Shown here one piece after another: positions 8,495 through 16,192 of a stretch of DNA of 36,651 nucleotides. A program made the position numbers and the translations under genes. The stretch's first letter is position 1. Each line of letters starts with the position of its first letter. Location: contig JBBDRW010000090.1 in assembly GCA_040905265.1 (NCBI GenBank), forward strand, positions 1 to 36,651. The letters run 5' to 3'. The DNA comes from JBBDRW01 sp040905265 (GTDB lineage Bacteria > Bacteroidota > Rhodothermia > Balneolales > Balneolaceae). The notes below the pieces were generated by a model. The model was not told the DNA's origin. It saw only the letters and a program-made list of their open reading frames with translations, and did not search any database.

Positions 8495-8929
8495 CTACCT
8501 CTTCTCAATCGCAGAATCGATCTCGACTTGCCCGGTTAACGTCCGGTAGACAGGGCACTTGTTGGAGATCTCCAGCAGCCTCTCCACCTGCTCATCGGTC
8601 AGGTCTCCCTTCACGATAATCTCTTTCTCAATCTTGTCGATCTTCGTTTTCGGGTCGTCACAACCCTCACAATCTTCGGCATGGTCACGGTAGTGCCGAA
8701 GCTCCAGATAGACCCCTTCCACCGGCCACTCCTTGCGTTCAGCATACATCCGGAGGGTAACAGCCGTACAGGTTCCCAAGGACATCAGCAGCAGGTCATA
8801 GGGGTCCGGGCCCTGGTCTCCCCCGCCGGAACTCTCCGGTTCATCCGCTATGACTTCATGGTTTCCGGCATTCAGAACCGTCTTGTAGTTTTCATCTCCC
8901 AGATGGACGTGTACAATCTTCTTCTTCAT
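8495..8929 (-). CDS. OsmC/Ohr-family protein
   Basis: Encodes 144 residues. OsmC/Ohr proteins are small cytosolic thiol peroxidases that reduce organic hydroperoxides, using two reactive cysteines in a homodimer. The two conserved cysteines are present: C54 in the SLGTCTAVTLRMYA helix and C125 in SNKCPVYRTL. The GPDPYDLLLMSLGTC motif just before the first is characteristic. An additional CEGC pair (C87, C90) sits in the surface loop EDCEGCDDPKT, as seen in the subgroup annotated as plain OsmC family protein. The start codon ATG at 8929 is followed by KKKIVHV. It is transcribed divergently from the PlcP-like gene, sharing a 184-base intergenic region. Confidence 0.9.
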   Translation of the reverse strand: MKKKIVHVHLGDENYKTVLNAGNHEVIADEPESSGGGDQGPDPYDLLLMSLGTCTAVTLRMYAERKEWPVEGVYLELRHYRDHAEDCEGCDDPKTKIDKIEKEIIVKGDLTDEQVERLLEISNKCPVYRTLTGQVEIDSAIEKR

Positions 8930-9025
8930 GGAATTTATTATGTTTCAGTTTGGCATTTCTGTTGTTAGCCCGCTGAGCGATAGTGTAGTAATATTGGGCA
9001 AATAACTGGTTTCTCAGAGATACCG

Positions 9026-9087
9026 GTTAACAATTCCGTAACCATTACATAACAAACAGGTAACACCTCCGTCATGTTCCCCTAACA
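9026..9087 (+). promoter_or_regulatory. Pho-box-like array: six units at exact 11-bp period
   Basis: Seven-base units separated by four bases: GTTAACA (9026), CGTAACC (9037), CATAACA (9048), GGTAACA (9059), CGTCATG (9070, degenerate) and CCTAACA (9081). TAAC falls at 9028, 9039, 9050, 9061 and 9083, all on one 11-bp register. Direct 7-mers with 4-bp spacers are the geometry of PhoB/OmpR-family sites, and TTAACC-type units resemble the cyanobacterial Pho box. The array ends 26 bases before the metallophosphoesterase start. The divergent OsmC gene is 97 bases away on the other side. That PhoB is the regulator is inferred from geometry and gene context. Confidence 0.65.
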
Positions 9088-9113
9088 ACAGTTCGGTTTC
9101 TTTCTGTCAGACT

Positions 9114-9953
9114 ATGAAAAAGAGAAAACCGAACACCATGACGAGACGGCCGCTCGAGGTCGTCGTTCTTTCAGACATCCACCTCGGAACGGTCGGATGC
9201 CATGCAATGGAGCTGACGCAATATCTCAACTCCATACGCCCGAAACAACTGATTCTGAACGGGGATTTTATCGATATGTGGAACTTCCGGAAGTACTACT
9301 GGCCGGACTCCCATATGATAGTAATCAAAACCCTTCTCCAGATGATGACGGATGGAACCGAGATCATCTATCTCACCGGCAACCATGACGAAGTTCTCCG
9401 GAAGGTCTCCAGCCTTCAGCTCGGGCCACTGGTTGTGAAAGACAAATTGATCCTTGAGCTGAAAGGGGATGAAGTGTGGGTCTTTCACGGGGATATCTTC
9501 GACATCACGATGAGGTACAGCAAATGGATTGCTAAGATCGGCAGCCACGGATACGAACTGCTGATTCTGTTGAACCGGCTGATCAACAACGTTTCAGAAA
9601 AACTCGGCCATGGGAAACTCTCCCTCTCCAAAAAGATCAAACAGAGCGTCAAGAAAGCGATTCGTTTTATCGAGGATTTTGAAATGACCGCAATGGAACT
9701 GGCGATCGAAGAGGGGTATGAGTATGTCATCTGCGGCCACATCCACCAGCCTAAAATTCGCAAGTTCCGGAACCAGATGGGAGAGGTAACCTACATGAAT
9801 TCGGGAGACTGGATCGAGAACCTGACCGCCCTGGAGTATGACGGCGAAGAGTGGTCCCTCTACCGGTACGAAGAGGATGAAATCTTCCGGAACAGAGAGT
9901 TGGAAGAGTTGCTGGAGCGGTACAACCGGCAAAAGGAGATACTCGCTGGATGA
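9114..9953 (+). CDS. PlcP-like calcineurin-fold metallophosphoesterase (UDP-2,3-diacylglucosamine diphosphatase-like)
   Basis: Encodes 279 residues. All five metallophosphoesterase blocks are visible: SDIHLGTVGCH (D21, H23), LNGDFIDMW (D51), LTGNHDE (89-93), FHGDIFD (124-130) and CGHIHQP. Automatic pipelines usually name this group after LpxH, but the GTxGCH motif, the WPDSH segment, length near 275 and the closing YMNSGDWIENLTALEY match the PlcP branch. PlcP is a phospholipase C that strips phosphorylated head groups from membrane lipids during phosphate starvation. The downstream glycosyltransferase starts inside its stop codon, and a Pho-box-like array lies just upstream, both fitting lipid remodelling. 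ATG 9114 is used; ATG 9138 (MTRRPLEVVV) is a credible alternative start. Cytosolic, probably membrane-associated. Confidence 0.85.
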   Translation: MKKRKPNTMTRRPLEVVVLSDIHLGTVGCHAMELTQYLNSIRPKQLILNGDFIDMWNFRKYYWPDSHMIVIKTLLQMMTDGTEIIYLTGNHDEVLRKVSSLQLGPLVVKDKLILELKGDEVWVFHGDIFDITMRYSKWIAKIGSHGYELLILLNRLINNVSEKLGHGKLSLSKKIKQSVKKAIRFIEDFEMTAMELAIEEGYEYVICGHIHQPKIRKFRNQMGEVTYMNSGDWIENLTALEYDGEEWSLYRYEEDEIFRNRELEELLERYNRQKEILAG

Positions 9954-10996
9954 AGATTCTCTACGGAATACAGGGCACCGGCCACGGCCACATAAGCCGG
10001 GCGAGAGCGATCCTGCCGAAACTCATGGAGAAGGCTCAGGTCGATGTTCTGCTGAGCGGAACAAATTGCAAACTGGGGCTGGATTCCGGAACCATCATCC
10101 GGAAGCGGGGAATCAGTTTTGAATATGACGCCGGGGGAAGCATTTCAATCCTTGGAACCGCCCTAGGGATCGACCCGTTCCGCCTTGTCCGGGATATCCA
10201 TGAACTGCCGGTTGAAGAATATGACCTTGTGGTTTCCGATTTTGAGCCCATTACAGCCTGGGCCGCATTCACATCCGGCGTTCCCTCCATCGGGATGAGC
10301 CACCAGGCGTCGTTTCTTTCCGGCCGGACGCCGCGCCCGAAAAAGATCTCTCCGGTTGCCGAGTCATTTCTAAAACGGTTTGTCCCATGCTCCCGCTCGA
10401 TCGGGTTTCATTTTCAGCGCTACGACCGGTTCATTGAGCCTCCCATCATCCGGGATCAGGTACTCAGCCTCTCTCCGGAGACGGGCGGCCATATCACCGT
10501 CTATCTCCCCTCCTTTGACCATCAGACCCTCATCTCGATCCTTGAACCGATCGACGATGTTCGCTGGGAGATCTTCTCTCCCTATTGTGACAAAACCTAC
10601 ACTCATGGTTCTGTTTCCGTATTCCCTGTCGGAAATGAACCCTTTCTCCAAAGCCTGGAACAGTGCCTTGGAGTTCTCTCTGGCGCCGGTTTCGAGACCT
10701 GCGCCGAAAGCATGTACCTCGGCAAGAAACTGATGGTTCTGCCAATCCGGAACCAGTACGAACAGCTCTGCAATGCAGCCGCCCTGCAACAGATGGGAGT
10801 CTCCGTTCTGGAACACCCGGGCCGTCAGTCGGAATCAGCCATCCGGAACTGGCTCCGGAATAGTCCTGCTATTCTACTGCCGGAAATTGCCGATACTGAC
10901 ACTGTTACCAATAAAATCATCCGGTTTGCAAAAAGGAGAGAACGGAGCCGAGCAAAAATGGCCAGGGCTTCAGGTACATCGTTCACTTTGCTCTGA
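9950..10996 (+). CDS. GT-B glycosyltransferase (Glyco_trans_1_3/MurG-like), probable partner of PlcP-like enzyme
   Basis: Encodes 348 residues and overlaps the preceding gene by four bases (ATGA), a strong sign of translational coupling. The N-terminal GIQGTGHGHISRARAI loop is the acceptor-side glycine-rich motif of GT-B enzymes related to MurG and diacylglycerol glycosyltransferases. The middle has VVSDFEPITAWAA and SIGMSHQASF. The C-terminal half has LSGAGFETCAESMYLGKKLMVLPIRNQYEQ, the nucleotide-sugar-binding region with its E...Q pattern. No signal peptide or transmembrane helix is seen, so it would act at the inner face of the membrane. Given the partner, the likely reaction is glycosylation of diacylglycerol to make a phosphorus-free glycolipid; this is inference from context, and sugar and acceptor are unproven. 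Confidence 0.82.
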   Translation: MKILYGIQGTGHGHISRARAILPKLMEKAQVDVLLSGTNCKLGLDSGTIIRKRGISFEYDAGGSISILGTALGIDPFRLVRDIHELPVEEYDLVVSDFEPITAWAAFTSGVPSIGMSHQASFLSGRTPRPKKISPVAESFLKRFVPCSRSIGFHFQRYDRFIEPPIIRDQVLSLSPETGGHITVYLPSFDHQTLISILEPIDDVRWEIFSPYCDKTYTHGSVSVFPVGNEPFLQSLEQCLGVLSGAGFETCAESMYLGKKLMVLPIRNQYEQLCNAAALQQMGVSVLEHPGRQSESAIRNWLRNSPAILLPEIADTDTVTNKIIRFAKRRERSRAKMARASGTSFTLL

Positions 10997-11110
10997 CGTA
11001 CTAATTGAACATATTGACAGATTTCGACCAAAAAGCATGTATTCGGGCGGCCTTTTTTTTTCTAAAGGTTCTACTATATTACCTCTTGTCAGTAGTTGGT
11101 CTTAGAAATA

Positions 11111-12061
11111 ATGAACGTACCCATTCATACTTCCGATAATCCGTATCCTGGTTATCACATTGTCAAAGCCCTGACAATACCTGCGGTAGTATGCCTTGTA
11201 TTTTCTGTCACCGCCTGTCAACAGGTATTCGAACCTCACCAGGTGAACGACCAATACCACTTCTCGATCTATGGTTACCTGGATGCTTCAGCAGATACAC
11301 AGTGGGTACGGGTTATGCCGGTTCGGGCGGATCTTATCCTTGAGCCAGCTCCCATTGACGCAATTGTAACTCTGGAACATGTGGAAACCGGGGAATCGAC
11401 CGTCATGAACGACTCCCTGGTTGCCTATGCACATGGTGTCTATGCATGGAATTTCTGGACGACAATGGATCTGGAACCGGGCGAGGCATACCGGTTAACC
11501 GCTGAAGATTCGGATGGGAATTCAAGCCTGGCAGTTGTATCATTGCCTCCCGATTTCCCCACCCCAACAGTGAATATTGAAAGATGGCGGAACCTGCCTA
11601 CTGAAGCTCCTCTTCGAACAACCGTAATCATCGATAAAAGTGTTGAAACATTGGCTGATATTCAAACGGTTTTTCAGTCTCTGGATGGATCCGAAATCTA
11701 TACTTTTCAATATCTTGATGATAATTATCGAACTTCATCGGGTGATATTCATATCGTCATTGAATCCCTGGAGGAATATGAAGAGCTCCTGAACTATACG
11801 ACATTTCCGGTCAGTGCCAGAAATTATCTGAGTACACCTGAGATCCGACAGCAGATCTTTATTGCAGTCGGCGGCTCCGATTATCTCGATTTCTCCACAA
11901 TCGATGAAAAAATTATCTCACTGCCGGAAGGAGTCTCCAATATCGAAAATGGTATCGGTTACCTGGCAGGGATTGTCAGTAAAACCATACCGTATCAGAT
12001 GTGCAGGGTTGAAAACACCACTCAGATCATTACGTGTGATACGGAATCACCTCCATGGTAA
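11111..12061 (+). CDS. Putative lipoprotein, DUF4249-like
   Basis: Encodes 316 residues from ATG 11111; a TTG 15 bases upstream is also in frame. The N-terminal region has a hydrophobic stretch (IPAVVCLVFSV) ending in the lipobox VTAC, so the product is probably an outer-membrane-anchored lipoprotein. The mature part begins HFSIYGYLDASADTQWVRVMPVR and continues with beta-rich segments such as DAIVTLEHVETGESTVMND and LEPGEAYRLTAEDSDGN, resembling DUF4249 proteins that usually accompany TonB-dependent receptors. No receptor gene lies beside it here, which is unusual for that family. Function is unknown. A run of nine Ts (11053-11061) precedes it. Codons are more AT-rich in the second half than in the flanking genes. 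Confidence 0.6.
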   Translation: MNVPIHTSDNPYPGYHIVKALTIPAVVCLVFSVTACQQVFEPHQVNDQYHFSIYGYLDASADTQWVRVMPVRADLILEPAPIDAIVTLEHVETGESTVMNDSLVAYAHGVYAWNFWTTMDLEPGEAYRLTAEDSDGNSSLAVVSLPPDFPTPTVNIERWRNLPTEAPLRTTVIIDKSVETLADIQTVFQSLDGSEIYTFQYLDDNYRTSSGDIHIVIESLEEYEELLNYTTFPVSARNYLSTPEIRQQIFIAVGGSDYLDFSTIDEKIISLPEGVSNIENGIGYLAGIVSKTIPYQMCRVENTTQIITCDTESPPW

Positions 12062-12152
12062 ACATACGTAATCGATCTGTATGTAAATGACCAGGAGTCC
12101 ATCGGAATTAGATGATTACCACGAGGGGATGTCAGGTTTGAAGCCTCTCTCC

Positions 12153-14249
12153 CTACTCCTTCACCGAGTGGCTGAGTACTACAGTGGATGCCTGTTCTTC
12201 CCCGTCGACATAGGTGCTGGTGCGGTATGCGTAGAGCACCCCGCCTGATTCCTCCCACTCTTCATAGTGGCTCTCGACCAGAACCCGTTCGCCACTCTGA
12301 GGATCGCGCTGATTTGCCGCCAGCAGATAGGGAAGCGCCGTCTCCCGGGCCAGGTAGAGAGTAACAGGGTTTTCCAGATGGACCCGCAGCTCGACCAGCG
12401 CCATACCGTTCTTCTCGGTCTCCCCGATAAACTCTACATCGATCTCTTCGTGATGCAGCGCCAGGTTCACGTAGTGCCGGTTGTACTGCTGCATTAGTTC
12501 TCTGAACTGCTCCGGCGGCATCTGCTGCTCCTGCCCTCCCATCTTCATCACTCCGGTACCCTCTTCAATTTCAAAGATTATCTCCCCCATCATCATGGAG
12601 ATCTGGTTGATGAATCGCTTCTCCGCAAAATTAACCTCTTCACTGCTTTCGAGCTGCATCTCCCCCTGGGGAGTTTGCACCCGGTTCTCACTCTCGATCA
12701 ACAGGGTACCTGCATCTCCTGCCGGAAGGAGTGCCTCTGACATCCGTCTCATCCACTCCCGGCCGGCAACGGTATCTCCCGAAGCCTGCTCTTCCTCGTC
12801 AGCTCCCGGTTCCGGAATCGTGATATCCACCTCCTGCACCTCCCCGTACCGTTCAAGCTGATCCCCGATCTCCGCGCCATTTCCAACGACCAGGATCCGC
12901 AGTGCGCCCGGACGAAGATACCGCCGGGCAGCCTCCTGCACATCTTCGGCCGTAACCGCCTGGATCTCCTCCACCAGTCGGTCAAACGTATCGGCCGGCA
13001 AACCAGCATACTCGTAGGACATCGACTCATTCAGTACACTGGCGCGGCTGTCGTACTGAAACACGAGCGAGTTCAGAAACCGGTCGATCGTCTGCTGCAG
13101 TTCCTCTTCCGATACCAGTTCTGCCTGGAGCCGCTCAATCTGCACGATAATCGCATCGATCGCATCGGCCGTAGAGGCACTCTGTGTCATCACCCCGGCA
13201 GTGAACGTACCGGGATAGAAGTTCAGGTTGCCGTAGTTACCAAAAACCGAATAGGCGAGCCCCATCTGGCTCCGTACGATTCGCATCAATCGGCCCGAGA
13301 AACCGTCGCTCAAGACCCGGTTCATCACCTGGAGACTGGCGTAGTCCGGGTTATCCCGCATCCCGCCGATATGGCCGAGAAGAACATAACTCTGGTTGAC
13401 GTCCCGCTTGTCGACAAAGTGTATGGAGGGTTCAAATTCATAATTGACCTCAGGCAGATCCAGCTCGATCTCCTCACCGGCCGGAATTCCTCCAAATGCC
13501 TCTTCCAGGAGCTGCTTCATCAGGCCGGGCTCAAAATCCCCGATCACCCCGATCATCATATTCTCCCCGACAAAAGATCGCGTGTGAAAATCGACCAGGT
13601 CCTGTCGGGTAATGTTGTCAATCGTCTCATACTCCGTATTTCTTCCATACACAGATTCCGGCCCGTAGATCAGGCGTCGAAATTCACGCTGTGCAATCCC
13701 GGCCTGCTCGTCGTTTCTGCGAGAGATACTGCTCCGGATCTGCGTTTTGGCCAGACTGATCCGTTCCTCCGGAAACGCTGGGTTTTGAAGCACGTCCACA
13801 AAGACCGGCAAAAGTTCTTCAATATCCTCTTTCAACACACTCAGGCTGGCGGATCCCGAGGTGAGGCCGATCCCGGTCGAGATGCTGGCCGCCCGGTTTT
13901 CGAGCAGCTCATCCAGCTCATCCGGTGGGATTGAAGTGGTTCCGCCTGTTCGCATCACTGTCCCGGTGATCGAGGCAAGGCCCGCTTTCTCATTGGGGAT
14001 CAGGAAACTGCCGGTCCGGATGATCCCGTGGATGTTGATCAGCGGCAGTTCGTCATCTACCAGCAGATAGAAGGTGACCCCGTTCTCCAGCTCAAAAATC
14101 TCTACATCCGGTTTTTCAAAATTATTGAGTGGCGGGTAGTCGATCTCGTCCCACTGCTGTTGAGCTTCCAGGATCGGAATTCCTGCAAAGAGCAGGATCA
14201 GAAATGTCAGTGCCAGGTTTTTCATGATTTCTCTCCAATTCGTATTCAT
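12153..14249 (-). CDS. M16-family peptidase subunit lacking HxxEH, with C-terminal LolA-like extension
   Basis: Encodes about 698 residues with a signal peptide (MKNLALTFLILLFAGIPILEA). The first 460 residues are two M16 (pitrilysin-like) half domains: IFELENGVTFYLLVDDELPL and, in the second, FSGRLMRIVRSQMGLAYSVFGNY, which holds the R/Y pair of non-catalytic M16 domains. Where HxxEH should be there is AGLASITGTVMRTGG, so it cannot bind zinc by itself. Residues after about 500 (REWMRRMSEALLPAGDA onwards, with TPQGEMQLESSEEVNF) resemble the LolA-type or zinc-protease-associated fold, an extra domain. The catalytic partner lies immediately upstream on the same strand, four bases away. An alternative start at 14225 (MKNLAL) follows a good GGAGAG ribosome site and gives a cleaner signal peptide. 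Confidence 0.88.
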   Translation of the reverse strand: MNTNWREIMKNLALTFLILLFAGIPILEAQQQWDEIDYPPLNNFEKPDVEIFELENGVTFYLLVDDELPLINIHGIIRTGSFLIPNEKAGLASITGTVMRTGGTTSIPPDELDELLENRAASISTGIGLTSGSASLSVLKEDIEELLPVFVDVLQNPAFPEERISLAKTQIRSSISRRNDEQAGIAQREFRRLIYGPESVYGRNTEYETIDNITRQDLVDFHTRSFVGENMMIGVIGDFEPGLMKQLLEEAFGGIPAGEEIELDLPEVNYEFEPSIHFVDKRDVNQSYVLLGHIGGMRDNPDYASLQVMNRVLSDGFSGRLMRIVRSQMGLAYSVFGNYGNLNFYPGTFTAGVMTQSASTADAIDAIIVQIERLQAELVSEEELQQTIDRFLNSLVFQYDSRASVLNESMSYEYAGLPADTFDRLVEEIQAVTAEDVQEAARRYLRPGALRILVVGNGAEIGDQLERYGEVQEVDITIPEPGADEEEQASGDTVAGREWMRRMSEALLPAGDAGTLLIESENRVQTPQGEMQLESSEEVNFAEKRFINQISMMMGEIIFEIEEGTGVMKMGGQEQQMPPEQFRELMQQYNRHYVNLALHHEEIDVEFIGETEKNGMALVELRVHLENPVTLYLARETALPYLLAANQRDPQSGERVLVESHYEEWEESGGVLYAYRTSTYVDGEEQASTVVLSHSVKE

Positions 14250-14253
14250 TGTT

Positions 14254-15807
14254 TTACTCCTCCTCTCGGTTTTCAGCAACATCTGTTGCCTCCCGGTTCA
14301 CAATCATGCCAACGGTCCGCTGATCCTGTACAAGGTAGGTATTTGCGACCCGCTCCAGATCCTCTAAAGTAACGGCCTGCAGGTCATCCATATAGGTGAA
14401 AACCCTTCTCCAGTCTCCCTGCTGGGCACGGGTCTCGGCGAGGCTCAATGCAAGCCCCATATTCGAGTTGAGGCTCCGGACCAGGTTCGCCCTCGCATTG
14501 GTGATCGCCCGGTCGAGTTCCTCCTGTTGGATATCTCCCTCTTTCACCTTCTGAATCTCCTCGTCGATCGTCTCTTCAATCACCGACAGCTCGACCCCCA
14601 TATTCGGAACTGCAAAGGTGATGAACATGCCTGGATATTTGGTGCCTGGATAGCCGTTGAACGCCTGGATTGCCAGGGCGAGCTCTTCATCCTGGACCAT
14701 TCTCCGGTAGAGGCGCGACGTTCGCCCCTCGGCGATAATCGACCCGAGAAGCTGAAGTGCCGCGTAGTCCGGATGCATCTGGCCAACCGTGTGGTAGCCG
14801 GCCAGAAAATAGGGCTGGCTCTCCTCCTCAATGGTGAATCTCCGTTCTCCCCGTTGTTCCGGCTCAAGGGTCCGAACCAATGGTGCCGGATCGCCTTCAG
14901 GAATATCTCCGAAATAGGTCTCCGCAAACTCACGCATCTGTTCCGGATCGACATCACCGGCGATAGCAATGGTAAAGTTTTCGGGGGAGTAGTAGTCGTC
15001 GTAAAATCGTTCCAGATCGCGAATCGTTGTTGCCGTAATATCGGACGGCCAGCCGATAATCGGATTCCGGTAGGGGTGTGCCGAAAAAGCGACGCTCAAA
15101 AACTCCTCGATCAGGCGGCCAACCGGGTTGGAGTCGGTGCGCATCCGCCGCTCCTCCATAATCACCTCTTTCTCCTCATAGAACTCTCGAAACACCGGAT
15201 TTTTGAAGCGGTCCGCTTCCAGGCTGAACCAGAGTTCTGCACGATTCTGCGGCAGGCTGTAGAAATATCCGGTCGCATCGGCGCTGGTAAATGCATTGAG
15301 GCCGGTCGCCCCCTCACCGCTCACAATCTCATCAAATTGGTTGGTAATGACATACTCCGATGCCGCATCCTTGTACTCCTCAAACCGGTTCATCAGCTCC
15401 GCCATTCTCTCTTCATCCGGATCGGCACTGTATTTCTCCCGCAGCCAGGACTGGTAGACCTCATCCATCGAGTCGATCAACTCCTGTTCCTCTTCCCAGT
15501 TGGTTGTTCCGATCTCCCGGCTCCCTTTGAAGACCATATGTTCAAATATGTGCGCTACACCGGTATTGTTGACAGGCTCGTTTACACTCCCGACATCCAC
15601 GAATGTGACAAAGCTCGCCACCGGAGCTATATCTCTCTGGATAATGATAAAGTGCAATCCATTGTCGAGTGTAAACTCTGTGACTTTCTCTTCGAACGAC
15701 TCCAGATTCTGCCCCCAGGCTCCCCCAACGTTCAACAGGAGAAGGATCGGGATCGACAGCAGTGTTATTAAAGCCTTCCGAAGAGAATAATGATCTCTTT
15801 TATTCAT
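14254..15807 (-). CDS. M16-family zinc metallopeptidase, catalytic subunit
   Basis: Encodes 517 residues with a signal peptide (ALITLLSIPILLLLNVGGAWG). The active-site motif H86-IFE-H90 is intact (VAHIFEHMVFKGS), and the downstream glutamate is supplied by the segment NRAELWFSLEADRFKNPVF. The second half domain (IAIAGDVDPEQMREFAETYFGDIP, then EGRTSRLYRRMVQDEELALAI) is the usual non-catalytic lobe. The adjoining gene encodes the complementary HxxEH-less subunit, so the pair probably forms a periplasmic M16B heterodimer that degrades peptides or processes exported proteins. I chose ATG 15807, preceded by GGAG, rather than an in-frame start 129 bases upstream, because the signal peptide begins here. 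The two genes form an operon. Confidence 0.92.
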   Translation of the reverse strand: MNKRDHYSLRKALITLLSIPILLLLNVGGAWGQNLESFEEKVTEFTLDNGLHFIIIQRDIAPVASFVTFVDVGSVNEPVNNTGVAHIFEHMVFKGSREIGTTNWEEEQELIDSMDEVYQSWLREKYSADPDEERMAELMNRFEEYKDAASEYVITNQFDEIVSGEGATGLNAFTSADATGYFYSLPQNRAELWFSLEADRFKNPVFREFYEEKEVIMEERRMRTDSNPVGRLIEEFLSVAFSAHPYRNPIIGWPSDITATTIRDLERFYDDYYSPENFTIAIAGDVDPEQMREFAETYFGDIPEGDPAPLVRTLEPEQRGERRFTIEEESQPYFLAGYHTVGQMHPDYAALQLLGSIIAEGRTSRLYRRMVQDEELALAIQAFNGYPGTKYPGMFITFAVPNMGVELSVIEETIDEEIQKVKEGDIQQEELDRAITNARANLVRSLNSNMGLALSLAETRAQQGDWRRVFTYMDDLQAVTLEDLERVANTYLVQDQRTVGMIVNREATDVAENREEE

Positions 15808-16095
15808 TTCTGCTCCATGATTATTATCTGTTATATCGGGTGGGAGTTCAGGTTGAATCGGTCCGGCAACCACATCCATTCTCTGATAACCGGTGTACCG
15901 AGACAAGGCCACTCTCTTCCGGCCCCGAACTCCCATCTTGATTACGTGGCAAATAATATGGCAAAAAGTTTCTAAACAAGAAACTGTGAAATGAAATTTA
16001 TCAAACTCGTTGACACAACTGATAAGTCACCTCCCTCAATGCAGATAACGGGACGGCCTACCCCGATATGGGCAACAGCGTCTTTTCAGCATCGA

Positions 16096-16132
16096 AAAAT
16101 CACCAAATTTTCCGGGCCTGAAGGGTGATTTT
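16096..16132. terminator. Hairpin in divergent M16/ppc intergenic region
   Basis: AAAATCACC (16096-16104) pairs with GGTGATTTT (16124-16132) around a 19-base loop. It lies in the 385-base gap between the divergent M16 and ppc genes, where a terminator would be unexpected. On the minus strand it is followed by a few Ts. A regulatory hairpin in the ppc leader or an operator is equally possible. Apart from this I see nothing supported in the gap. Confidence 0.3.
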
Positions 16133-16192
16133 AAGCCAAATAATGGGTATCTATAAAGGATAGACCTTAAAAGCTTAATTAAAGACTGCTCT

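Noticed and set aside
9026..9087. The TAACA array as a CRISPR or simple tandem repeat
   Set aside because: Units are only seven bases with four-base variable spacers, far too short for CRISPR, and the spacers differ, so it is not a plain tandem duplication; regulator sites fit better.
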